This document shows positions 9,941 to 21,342 of a stretch of 64,000 nucleotides of DNA, piece after piece. The notes below the pieces were generated by a model that worked only from the letters and a program-made list of their open reading frames with translations, was not told where the DNA came from and made no database searches. Source of the stretch: Gonapodya sp. JEL0774 (Eukaryota > Monoblepharomycota > Monoblepharidomycetes > Monoblepharidales > Gonapodyaceae); NCBI GenBank assembly GCA_027604505.1, contig JADIIX010000047.1, forward strand, positions 1-64,000, given 5' to 3'. Position 1 is the stretch's first letter. Each line of letters opens with the position of its first letter. Both the position numbers and the translations under genes were made by a program.

Positions 9941-11842
9941 CGGCAAGCCAATGGCGGAACAAATGTGAATTCCACGATTTACTCAAATCAACCTGCTCAC
10001 CTCATGATTGTAGTAATGTTGTCCGTCGCAAGTCAACTGGTTCTGCTATGAGGGCCAATTCTTGATGAGAATGAATGACTTAGGGAACACGGCAATTTGG
10101 ACGATCTGAACTGAACTTCACAGAGGTTTCAACCTTGGAGTCTCAAGTATGATCGAGGATGATCCAGAGGAGGTCGTGGCACCCGTCGGTACCGGGCCGG
10201 TGTCCGTCAACACCGTTTTGGATCGAACGAAGAAGATCCGCGACTCCATGAGGCCTCGGTGCCGCTGGGTCCAGAACCCTGCGCTTTATGGACGAACTGC
10301 ACTCGCAATGCCACTGTGCGTACGTTATTGGCAGATGGTACTTGCATGGCGTCGCGGTGTTCTTGGCACTGGCATTGGGAGTCAGCCGCCGAGCTGCTCA
10401 AGCGTGATCAGCGCAGGAGCAACATGCGCGAGAGTTCCGGGTTGGGAACACCAAATGAACCCAGTTATGTACCTCCCTGTGTACATGGTTGTCCGAAGAC
10501 CGGTGAGACTCGAACGCGGATCGGCGACAGCACAAGCCGTACCCCAGCACGCTTGTCAGTCGTCGAGCACCGGCCATCGCGTGATCAGAGCGACAACCAA
10601 TGCGCGCCGAATCCCGGGAGTGGGAAGACAAGACCACAGTCTTCCCAGGGTGGCACCTGTCGGTGCCGGAGGTGCTCGTCGGCGTTATCTGTTCCTGTGA
10701 ATCGGAGAGACTGCTTTGTACCCTGAATTTTGGACTCGAAGAGTGCTTCATCACACTTATCAATCACAGAAAACCGTGGTCGTTGTCGTCGTCGTGGATT
10801 CTCCTCGCAAGGCAAGATACTCGGAAGTCGAAGGTATGAAGATACTTTGTGGAGTTACGAGGAAGTAAACAGGATGGAAACATGACAGACCTGGGACACT
10901 TGTATAACAGAGACATTCCGTGGACAAACAAGCATTAGGAGGATGAATGGTGCAACTTCCTCTGATTGCAAATGCATGATGTTCTTCCCTCCTTGATTCA
11001 CGTGGAACGCGTTGGCCTCCAGTGCACTGCCCTTCGAACCGACGTGCATCCATGTATTGCAACATCCTCGACGACATACCGCAGATATCCCACCATGTCA
11101 TATTTCATCGACGAAGACGCCCGCAGACTCAGAAAGGCACACGCTGGACACCTTGTCTTTGAACGGCAGACGCATTCAGTCCCTCAAAACTCACTTTGTA
11201 TACCTACAGCGCCAGCGGAGTTTCAGCTCGGCAGAATAGAAGAGAGGCAGTGTAAGAGTTTGAGAAGCCTCGTCGCGGAATTCTGTTGATAAGAGAGAGT
11301 TTCGCTTTGTTAGAATGGGCTTGCATGGGGAACGCCGTGACTTAATGATGGTCATGGGACTACTCATTGGCTTGCGGACACCTGTCGCCCGTAGAGACCA
11401 GAGCGCTGCCCGAGGGCGGTCGAAGCACCACAGAAGAAGTCATAGTTGTAGCCGAGTTTCCGCGTGCCGCCTGGGTCGATGCGCTTCTGGGAAGGAAGGA
11501 ACGCCAGGCCAAATCCAAAAACGGTGTCATGAAACGCCAGGAGAAAGGGACCGGTCGAAGAAAGCGCGCCTGTCACGACGAATGGTCTTCAGCTCACGCA
11601 GTACGCCGGTCAGCGGCCTCCCGATGGGTCTCCGCTCGAAAGTTGTTGGAAGGGTTTGGAAGTTTGTTGGAAGGCGGAAGATAACGTGTCCTTATGATTA
11701 TGAGTCGAAACCAAGCCACAAAAAGCGCGCCCTTGGTACCAGGGTAACACAAAAGTTCCAATGTCCCAGAATTCGTTCATTTTCCGTCCATGTGGCAGAG
11801 GAACTGTGTACGAATCGAATGCCATGCTTATCATGGTGATCC
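9941..11842 (+). repeat. Dispersed repeat copy A (about 1.14 kb, interrupted by a 738-bp insertion)
   Basis: 9941-11055 and 11794-11842 together match, in the opposite orientation, the uninterrupted copy B at 16604-17752. Shared landmarks are cggaacaaatgtgaattcca near the start, gttgtccgtcgcaagtcaac, acttcacagaggtt, cgggagtgggaagac, agtgcactgcccttcgaacc, and tcgaatgccatg at the far end. No LTR-type ends, long terminal inverted repeats or known transposase motifs are visible. A reading frame starting ATGATCGAGGATGATCCAGA at 10149 is shared with copy B but breaks by a 1-nt difference near 10257; the rest continues in the frame from 10259 to 10726. Class unknown. Confidence 0.75.
11056..11793 (+). 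mobile_element. 738-bp insertion inside repeat copy A
   Basis: Copy B runs uninterrupted across this point. In copy A the sequence TCCATGT stands at 11049-11055 and again at 11787-11793, flanking the extra DNA, so it looks like a 7-bp target duplication. The insertion has no obvious terminal inverted repeats, no poly-A tail and no ORF that I recognise; the minus-strand frame 11364-11576 is not identifiable. It may be a non-autonomous element or a filler fragment. Confidence 0.5.
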
Positions 11843-14291
11843 GACGATTCATTGTCGAAATACGTTGCGTGGAAGTCTCGGGGAATGGGCGCGTTTCCAG
11901 CCCGGCTCCACCAAACATGTGACCTGAACTCATTGCAATCCACGCAGACGCCCATCATCATTCGGGCACGGAAAGGTGTTGACAAATATCAACGAAAAGA
12001 GAACGATATAGTAAGATATGATGGGTGATCATGTCAACGATTCACTCATCTCTCCCTTTGATTCCCAGAGGAAAACTCTACCTCTTAATACTTGAGTGAA
12101 AAAAAGAGCTTCTGGTCACCACAACTCCCCTGCCGGTCCAATATTCATGAATTTCCAAATTCACTGATTCATAGTTTTGTAACATCCCCGTAAAACGTCC
12201 CATAGTTTTGAGGCCCGGCTCTCCTGGGTCTCATGACAATTGTCGGGCGACTCATTCCTGCTAGGCTCCTCCGCTCCGGTCAGTGCTCCTTTCACATGTC
12301 ACTTTCATCAGCATGTCTTGGTTGTTCCTCTTTAGGCTAGGAAACAGTTGCATTGATACGATGAGGTCATACCTCGTGAGACTGATGCGGCGACACTTGG
12401 TTCCAACACGTCAGCTCTCATTATTTCTCCATCAACCGATCAAACCGGATTGTCAAACAGTCAAAGTATACCCACTCATGATCCCAGCTAACGAACCGTT
12501 GAGATGTGAGCTTTGCTGGGGATGACAGTTGCAATGCACACGAACACTGTCACTGCAGTTTCTGCCTTTTGCAATGGACTGTATGATCGGTTTCATACTC
12601 CATCAACCGGGCGATTTCCTCTCATGGGCGTGGCTCATGGTCGAATTGGGACCTGATGGCCTCTTGAAGAGCAGAAGACCGTCTTTATACTTGAATATCC
12701 TTCGATATGGATTTGCGGTTGCGCACCACTCCATCCTTCAAGAAAGCTATTACGAACGGTGTCATCACTTCATCTTTTCCATCTTGCCATCCGCCTAGTT
12801 GGTTTCGAGGGTGACAATCTGTCGATTATGGGCAGTCTCAGAATTGCTGTCGCTCCCATTTCCAAAGACCATGAATGTGGACGTCCTTGCTTCGATTTTC
12901 GCTATCTGGTATTGGAAGTTGCCTGAAGTTCATGTTCAGTGATCGCTTCTCTTGATTGTTGAGAGTCGTATTTTTTAGTGTTCGCTGATTGATTGGGCGT
13001 GCGAAGTTTTGGCCTACAGACCTGCGAAGTTGGAATTTCAAAATGAATGAAGAACATTGCTCGTTATTCATTTGTCAGACGTATGCATACTTATCTAATG
13101 AACACGTGGGTCCGAAGCCAGATGGGAACAGGATTCCCCGCCGTAAATGCTTTGGGTGCATTCCGTCGGTTGTTGTTGCGATTCGCATGCATGCAGGGGA
13201 TCAGAGTTGGCAGAGAACACAAATGATGATCTGCCGGTTTCTTGCGTTCTTCTTTGTTCCAGTAAACTTGAAAGGCGGCGGCTTGAGTTCCAATACACAA
13301 TAATAGGGATCGCTCAAAGCTTCTATGTACTCTATCTAAATCTCCTTTCTCCTTTCCCCTCCCAAATCGCACATTGATTGGGATCTGTTGTGTTAGGAAG
13401 CTCAAGAATCCACAGCGTCCTGATTGAAATGGAAAACGGTATGTTTTAGTGTATGAAATGATGTATTTCATTTTTACATGAATTATCAATAAATAATACA
13501 TGAGTTTCCACAAGTTTTGTTGATCCAAGTTCGGGAGGGTTCGGCCTGTTACAGTCAGGTTTGGCAGACGTCAATGCTGGCAGATCGGTTTCACTCTAGG
13601 AAGATAGGAAGAACGTCGTGCCACTTTCTAAATGAACTCAAATCATCGGTAACAGAACCAGCAGTGCGTTCGATTCAGTGCGGCCTGGGTTCATCGGCCA
13701 AGTCGTCATGGCCTTTTGGAATTTCGAACACCATGAAATATCCCACAGAGTCCAATCAGATGCAAATATGAAAACACACCAAGCAGCAATTTGAAATCGT
13801 CACCCGAAAGTCCCGAATCGACAAGTCCGTGGAAACTAGAGGAAAGCGAGAACCCACTCAATTCCACTTCCGAAACAACGGGGCATCGTCGCATAGGAGT
13901 TATGTAATTTCACCCAAATTCCCCTCACACTTGTTGCCACCAGATGTGGCACCCAGCGAGCTGCAAGACCAAAACATACAATACAATACATATCAGTTGC
14001 ACGCGTTCATGTATTGAGCTACCCCCCTATGTACACGACAAAAAACCCCTGACCCCACACAAGGAACCCGTCACACGAGTACCTACGCACGGAAAGGACG
14101 AGCGTAGCCAGGAGCACGAGGGGTGAGGGGACGGGTCAGCCCCCCTCCCCCCCCCCTCCGAATCGCGACGAGCAGGACACATGGGCACAGGGCACACGGG
14201 TCGATGCGTGGGTGATCGATGCGTCCACATCCACCTTCACCTCTGACCTCCGACCTCCGACCTCCGGCTTCATGCGCCAGCGGGCCGACGT
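11843..14291. other. Gene-poor stretch, no supported gene
   Basis: Only short frames lacking family motifs are present, for example 12283-12525, 12529-12798 and 13091-13528. None has convincing splice sites linking it to another. Composition is lower in GC than the flanking genes. The stretch could contain eroded transposon DNA, but I see no recognisable domain. Confidence 0.5.
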
Positions 14292-16496
14292 TTACTCCTT
14301 CTGCACCAGCGCGGGGTTCGGTTCCCCTTCCACATCCCCCTTGTCCTTCTCCTTCTCCTTCTCCCTCGCCGCCGCCGCCGCCACCGCCCACCCCACTCTC
14401 ACGGCCACCACCCCGCCCCTGACCCTCTCCTCCCTCTCCAACCCCTTCACCCTCTGTTCCAGCACCTTCTTCCTCTCCACGAGCACCTCGGTCCTCTGCT
14501 TTTCCTCCCTGAGCTGCTTCTCCAACACCCCGTTTTGCCCGCGCAGGGTGCGCACGTGGTCGTGGAGGAAGGTGCGCGCAGAGGTGAGCGCAGAGGTGTG
14601 CAGGGACGACAGGTGGGAGTTGAGCGCGCGGTGGGTCGTGACGCGGGTGGTGAGAAGCTGGCGGTCGAGAGCGGCTAGGGCGAGGGCGTGGGAGGATTCC
14701 TGGAGGCGGGAGAGGTACCAGTGCCACACGGCACGGCGAAGGGGAAGGGACGGTGTTGGTGGGGTTGTGAGACGATGAGCGCGGTCCGACGGATGCGGAA
14801 CCCTCGTTCTACACTCCATCGCCACCGACTCGTGGTCCGAGTACGCCGGGGCCGGGGGCGATCACGGAGTGCGGGGGTGCGGGGGGTGCGGGAGGTGCTG
14901 GGGGTGTGCGCCGAAATCACGTACCATGTCAGCGATCTCCTTGGTCAACTTCGCCACCTCTGCGGCGTGTTTGGCGCGTTGGGACTGCCATAGGGTACGG
15001 ACGGACCCGGGGCGGGGCGGGGAGGGGTGGGCGAGGATCAAAGGAGGACGGGGGTGGGCGGAGTGAGTGGGGAAGGGACCGAGGGAGGGGGGGAAGAGGT
15101 GAGAGGTTGAGAAGGGGGCAGGGAACGGGAAAAGAAACGGGGAGGCGTCAAGCATGGTCACGGCGGGAAAAGGAGAGTGACGACTCCCAGCTTGCCACGG
15201 TGTCCCCCCGCTCCCGCCCAACTCACCACCACATCCCCCATATCCTCCACCTCCCCCCTCCTCATCTCCACCGCCTCCTCTAGCTCCCCGACCTCCTTCT
15301 CCAACCTCTCCACCTCCCTGTCCACCGCTTGTTCCTGCTCGAGTCGCGCTCGGTCAAGCGCCGTGGCGTGCTCGACGTGCTCCTGCCGGAGATGTGCCAG
15401 ACGGGATTGGTTCGTGAGGTGCGAGGTGGTGAGGTGGGAGATGTAGGAGGACTTGGGGAGGGGGAAGGGGGGGAGTGCGGAGTGAGTGCGCGGTGAGTAC
15501 CTGTGCCCTATTTCGTATTGTTCGAAAGCTCCAACCTCCCACACCTCGTCGACAGCACGAGTCTTGATCGCTCATCTGTCGCCACTGCTCGTGTGAGGCC
15601 GACCTCCGACCGGCAAGGTCTCTGTCTGCGAGGCAAACGCGCACAATCTCGCAAACGCCCGAACTCCAGTTTCGCTTCCGGGACAAGCTCGCGCGGCAAG
15701 CCCCCCACGCCCCCCTGCCTCAAAAACGTACTGTCTCTGTCTGTGCGGTCTCGATTTCCTTCCTGTACCACTCGTTTTCCGCCGATCTTGATCGCGATCG
15801 AACAGTGAATGCGAGAAACAAACAAGGCGGTGGTGCAAAAGATACGGGGGACCAATAATTGAACGGACGATGTCAGTGCGAATTCGGGGGTGCGTGATTG
15901 ACCACCTGACTCCGGCGGGCAAGGGGGTGGACTCACAGTCTTGCGTGGTTTGTGCGGAGGTGGGCGAGGTGGGCGTCGAGGGAGGCGAGTCTGGGGAGTG
16001 GAGAGTGGGAGGAGGGAGGATTGTGGCGGATTGTGGCGGAGGTGCGGTCAAAGTGCAGCGTGGTTTTCATTTGGCGTGCGCGGGCGGGGGCAGCGGGGGA
16101 GGGAGAGAAAGACACCCCAAGACCGAAACACCAGCAGCTCCCCCACCCACTTCATTTCGTATTAGGAGAACTCTACCGTCCCTTGCTATTTGGAGAAGTC
16201 CAACCGCGACCAGAGTCCCGTCCCCCAACCATGGCCGACTCAAGCAAGACTGTTAACAACCCCACCTCCAACACGCACTTTGCCTTGAGCTTGTCTTCAT
16301 TCAAGTCCTCGATCCTGATCTCGCTTATAACGCTGTCAGGCAGAGACTTGTAGAATGCGTGGAGTGCGTCGAGGTGCGGGTTGGTGTTGGTGTGTGGGGT
16401 TTGGCTGTCGGAGGGAGAAGCGGGGGACGACTTGGCCCGTGCGCTGTTCTTCTTCTTCTTCTTGGGCGACTTGGACTGGCTCGATGACGTTTCCAT
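14292..16496 (-). CDS. Probable coiled-coil protein, weakly like CCDC83/DUF4515 flagellar-type proteins
   Basis: Not firmly recognised. The start at 16496 (METSSSQSKSPKKKKK) opens a Lys/Ser-rich N-terminus, then SLPDSVISEIRIEDLNEDKL. Later exons encode long charged helices: about 15437-15235 (TALDRARLEQEQAVDREVER, LEKEVGELEEAVEMRRGE), 14984-14925 (SQRAKHAAEVAKLTKEIADM) and 14699-14292 (HVRTLRGQNGVLEKQLREEK), ending in a Lys/Glu-rich tail. The stretch VWEVGAFEQYEIGHR near 15540-15492 followed by SSYISHL resembles the 'W..Y..IGS......I..L' block of coiled-coil proteins such as CCDC83, which would suit a flagellated fungus. One junction (15492 to about 15437) does not close in phase and the acceptor of exon 2 (about 16060) is unclear, so a frameshift or missed microexon is possible. 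The start lies about 108 bp from repeat copy B. Confidence 0.45.
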
Positions 16497-16603
16497 GCTG
16501 TGGTTGGGCCGTGGGTGGGATGGGAATGGGTGCTTGTTGTGTGTCCGTGTGTGGAGTGATCGATCGATCGTGGTCCCTGCACTGTGCTGTGGTCTCCTCT
16601 GTG

Positions 16604-17752
16604 GGATTACCGTGATTAACATGGCATTCGACTCGCACACAATTCCTCTGGATGCACGTCGGTTCGAAGGGCAGTGCACTGGAGGCCAACGCGTTCCACG
16701 TGAATCAACGAGGGAAGAATATCATGCATTTGCAATCAGAGAAAGTTGCACCATTCATCCTCCTAATGCTTGTTTGTCCACGGAATGTCACTGTTATAAA
16801 AGTTCTCCTAGGTCTAACATGTATCAATCCTGTTCACTTCCTCGTAACTCCACAACGTAATCTTCACTCCTTCGACTTCCGAGTACCTTGTCTGCAAGCA
16901 GAATCCCACACTTTTCTGTGATTGGTAAGTGTGATGAAGCACTCTTCGAGTCCGAAATTCAGGGTACTAAGCAGTCTCTCCGATTCACATTCACATGAAC
17001 AGATATCCGCAGAGGAGCACCTCCTGCACCGACGGGCGGGCGCCACCCTGGGAAGACTGTGGTCTTCCCACTCCCGGGATTCGGCGCGCATTGGTTGTCG
17101 CTCTGATCACGCGATGGCCGGTGCTCGATGACTGACAAGCGTGCTGGGGTACGGCTTGTGCGGTCGCCGATCCGTGTTCGAGCCTCACAGGTCTTCGGAC
17201 CACCATGTACACAGGGAGGTACATAACTGGGTTCATTTGGTGTTCCCAACCCGGAACTCTCGCGCATGTTGTTCCTACGCTGATCACGCTTGAGGAGCTC
17301 GGCGGCTGACTCGCAATGCCAGTGCCAAGAACACTGCGACGCCATGCCAGTACCATCTGCCAATAACGCAAGCATAGAGGCATTGCGAGTGCAGTCCGTC
17401 CATAAAGCGCAGGGTTTTGGATCCAGCGCCACCCGAGGCCTCATGGAGTCGCGGGTCTCCTTCGGTCGGTCCAAAACGGTGTTGACGGACACGGGCCCGG
17501 TACCGACTGGTGCCACCACCTCATCTGGCTCATTCTCGATCATACTTGAGACTCCAGGGTTTCAACCTCTGTGAAGTTCGGCTCAGATCGTCCAAATTGC
17601 GGTATTCCCAAAGTCATTCATTCTCATCAAGAATTGGCCATCATACCAGAACCAGTTGACTTGCGACGGACAACATTACTACAATCATGAGGTGAGTAGG
17701 TTGATTCGAGTGAATCATGGAATTCACATTTGTTCCGTCGTTGGCATGCCGC
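16604..17752 (-). repeat. Dispersed repeat copy B (about 1.15 kb, uninterrupted)
   Basis: This is the inverted counterpart of copy A and the more intact one. On the minus strand an open frame of 194 codons runs from 17543 to 16959 (starting MIENEPDEVVAPVGTG, with SQCSWHWHCESAAELLKR and a Pro/Arg-rich end). Copy A preserves most of it except for a 1-nt frameshift. I do not recognise a protein family, and it may not be coding. One end of the repeat sits in the presumed promoter of the coiled-coil gene that starts at 16496. Confidence 0.75.
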
Positions 17753-18801
17753 GTATGCAGGTGGGGCGCAAGAGCGAGCAGCCTCCTCGCGGCGCCATGG
17801 AAACGTTTCGGCTGCTGTCCTGCTGAAGTGGCTAATGCTCGCTTCATATTCGCCGGACGAGTTGAAAAATGAGTGCAGAGATATACTGTCCTACGTACTT
17901 TTGGTTTATTGAGATTGCACATCTGGTGAGCTCTCTTGGTCCCAGAAAGTGTCACCGACGGCATCCGTCGGTCGCTCTGCAAGCGATGCTCCCGACGTTG
18001 CTCCGACACCAATGAAACAGGAGTGTCTGTAGTGAACGTTCTATTGTGAGCTCATATAAAATTCAGATCTGCGTGTAATGTCGGTTACAGATGAGACATG
18101 ACGTCACGTGAATTCATTTGCATTCCCATGAATTGATTGAAACCTCCGTGATGAATGATGATTGCGTTGACAAGTTCAAGTCATACTATGAATCTATATA
18201 AGTCAACGCGTATGAACTGATGTGGATATCAGACAAGTGAATCCACATGAAATGACGTGAACTACGTCTCCATGACGATTCTTGCAGCCCACCACGAGTG
18301 CAGAGTGACGGCATTTACGAACTTGTACCAGTACTTTACCCCAACCAGTTCTGTTTTGATCACTTCCTCGTGATTGGCTTCGGGTGGGCATTCTTTGCCG
18401 TGTAAGGAGGGGTACATACATCGACTAGGTGAGACCGCACCAAGTGCATGAATAAAATGAGACCATCTCGATTCATTTCATGTTTCCAATGGTTGCAATG
18501 TTATTGATATCTTTTGGGGTCACTTTTCATACGAGTTTGCGACTGAGGCCAACCGCCCACCCCACGGAGCAGACGACAGCACGCGCAGAGGCAGAATCGA
18601 GACACCGCACACGCATTGGCGCTCAGCCCATCCAGCAACGCACGCATCCGCATCCGCCCATACGCCACACTCAGCCCACCCAGCACTCTGTGTCCCCTGT
18701 CGCCCCCTGTCGCCCCCCCTCACCCCGCTTGACTCCCACACTCCCACACCCCGCCTAAACCCCCCCGCCCCATTCACCCGCACTCAATCCCGCACTCCAA
18801 A
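17753..18801. other. Intergenic between repeat copy B and Vps2
   Basis: No supported gene. Short frames such as 17641-18012 (-) and 18480-18758 (+) lack domains. The stretch around 18060-18260 is rich in tgacgtcacgtg-like and tgaattcat-like motifs. The 200 bp before the Vps2 start are C-rich and pyrimidine-rich, as in a promoter region. Confidence 0.5.
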
Positions 18802-21045
18802 ATGTCCGGAATCCTCGAATCGCTCTTTGGAAGGCAAAAGACTCCCGCTGAGCTGCTCAGACAGCACCAACGCTCCCTGCAACGCGCAATGCGCGAACTC
18901 GACAGAGAGAGGGCTAAAATGGAGACAAGTGAAAAGAAAATTATCATGGATATCAAAAAAGCGGCAAAGGATAACCAGATGGTACGTGCCTGAGCCTTGT
19001 CAGCGAGACGGGGTTCCCGGGGCGGGTGGTGAGCGAGTCTCCCGGAGAGAGGGAGCGGTCCCTATGGACCGAGGGCCCATGTAGACCAGTTGACCTTTGG
19101 CTTGGCTTGGACCAGTTGGCCTCTTGTCCGGGTGTGCCTCTCCGTATAAGACTTTTGCCGACCCCCGTCCTTCCCCGGACCGGGTCTCACTTGTCGACGG
19201 ACGGACCTACCCTACCGAGACCGCTCCCTTGGTCGGATCAATCAATCCATCGATGGAGCCATTGGTCACGTGAGAGGGTTCGTGGAACCTAGCATCGTGC
19301 GAGTCTGATGGGTCGGGGAGACGGGTGGCCTCGTCGGTGGACGGGAAACGGGAACGGTCCCGGGGGTCGGGATGAATGTCGGACAGGACGGGAAGGGACA
19401 GGGACCATTGTTTGGACGGAGAGTGATAGTGCTAGACGGTTGGGGCAGTCGTAGTCTCGCAGGTACCTTGCCGACCTGGCGGGAACCACTGGACTGACTG
19501 TTTTACCTCCAACACCTGCCCTCTCCGAACCCTCCCTACTCCGCGTTCCTGCTACTCCCTCACCCTTCTCCCTCCTCCCTTCTCGTTCTCCCCTCGCCCG
19601 TGTCCCCCTCCCTAACCTCGCATCACCACCACCACCACACCAACCAGGGCGCCTGCAAGATCATGGCCAAGGACCTGGTCCGCACCCGCCGGTACATTCA
19701 AAAGTTTTACCAGATGAAGACGCAGTTGCAGGGCGTGTCGCTCAAGATACAGGTGTGTGAGCGGGCAGGTGGGGGCGTGGGGGACGCGGGGTTTGGACAT
19801 TGAAGGGGGAGGTGAGGACTTTCTGGTGGTGTTTGTAATGTGAGCGTAGGCGCAAACGAGAAGGGAGAAGGTGGACGGGTGGTTGGGCGATCAATTAAGA
19901 GGGGTAGCGGTGGGGTCGGGGGAAGGAAACGTGGTTGTTGTTGGACGAGGCGAGGGCCAACGGGGTGGTTCATGGCGGTGTGCACCACCCTCCGCTCACA
20001 CACTTACTCATCGCTGTCACCCACCCCCACCTCCCCCCCACCCGCACACCCCTTCCCCCCACAGACCATGCGCTCTAACCAATCCATGTCCGAGGCCATG
20101 AAGGGGGTCACCAAGGTGCGTTGGACGAAAGCATCGCCTTCCTTATGGCAGAGCGGTGTAACCCTCGACCCTCGACCCTCAACCTTCAACCTACTCTCTC
20201 CCCAAATTCCCCGTCCCCTCCCCCTCCCGTCCCGTTCCCCCCCCGGTTCCCCTCATCCGCCCAGGCCATGCGCATGATGAACGCCCAGATCAAGCTTCCC
20301 CAAATCAACCAGATCATGCTGGACTTTGAGCGGGAAAGTTCCACCTTGGAGCTCAAGGAGGAGATGATGAACGAGGCCATCGACGGGACCATGATGGAGG
20401 ACGAGGACGAGGAGGAGGAGGAGAGGGTCGTCATGGAGGTGTTTGATGAGATCGGGATTGGGTTGGATGCGCAGGTGAGTGGTTGGGGTGGTGCGCGGTG
20501 GGGGCCGGTGGGGAGAAGGGGATGGGTGATAGGGCAAGGGGAGGGGGAGGCCGTGGGGAAGGCGGAACGGGACGTGGGGGCGTTGGGGTTGCGAAGGTGA
20601 CATAGGGGTGTTTAGGCGTGTACCTGTGGTCGTGGGTTGTGGGGTTTGTCGTCTACTGTGACAGGCGTGAGGGCTCCTGGAGTGGTGGGTTGGCGTCCGG
20701 GGGTAGGAGCAGGATCAGGACAGGACCGCACCGGGGTTTGGATGTGCAGCGGACAAAAGACTCGCAACTTGCAACTGGCCCCTCGCGGAGCGCCTCGATC
20801 GCCTCACACGGCCCAGATGTCACTCTCTGCCCCATTTCCTGACCTCTGTCTTCCCTCAAACCCCCTCCCTCCGGTTCTTCCCCACCTCCCAGCTCGCCTC
20901 CGCCCCCACCTCCCGCGTCGGCGTCGCCGCCGCCGCCCGGGCCAAGGCCACACCGCAGCCAGTCGGGGCGCTGGGGGATGGCGGCGGAGGGGACGATATC
21001 GACGCGGCGTTGCAGGCGAGGTTGGATAATTTGAGGAGGGATTAG
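18802..21045 (+). CDS. VPS2: ESCRT-III subunit Vps2 (Did4/CHMP2)
   Basis: Five exons, 18802-18981, 19648-19752, 20065-20115, 20265-20474 and 20893-21045, encode 232 residues, the same length as I recall for yeast Vps2. The basic N-terminal helix starts MSGILESLFGRQKTPAELLR, followed by the alternating-charge core (GACKIMAKDLVRTRRYIQKF, MRMMNAQIKLPQINQIM). An acidic patch (DEDEEEEE) follows. The C-terminus DDIDAALQARLDNLRRD fits the MIM1 consensus that recruits the Vps4 ATPase. ESCRT-III polymerises on endosomal membranes to cut intralumenal vesicles and also acts in abscission. The first intron (666 bp) is far longer than the gene's others and carries the short repeat shared with the RNF14-like gene. 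Confidence 0.95.
19041..19095 (+). repeat. Short intronic repeat shared with RNF14-like intron 1 (copy in Vps2 intron 1)
   Basis: Sense-strand partner of the segment at 8555-8618: cccggagagagggagcggtc, then cctatggaccgagggcccat, then gtagaccagttgacc. A further related ggaccagttggcc follows at about 19107. Orientation relative to transcription is the same in both introns. Confidence 0.5.
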
Positions 21046-21342
21046 CGTGTGGAGGGGCGGTTGAGGGGGAGTAGGGGAAAGGGGTTTAAGGAGGGAAAAG
21101 GGTGGTGGTTTTGGTGGTTGGTTGGTTTGGCCCGACCTCGATGGTTTGGTTCGGACACGATCGGTGGAACACAACATATATTTGGCTTTTTCTTTCTTTT
21201 CTTTTTTTTTTTCCTGCTGGTTTTTGTTTGCATGTGATTTGCAATCAATGTTTACTGTATGGAGTGGGAGTATGTATTGAAGGTACGAGGGAACGGACAA
21301 AGTGGGGAATATAACCTCTGCCTGGTCAGTGTCCGCGGAATC

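Noticed and set aside
12283-12798. Two adjacent plus frames as a possible gene
   Set aside because: No recognisable motif and no credible splice sites between them.
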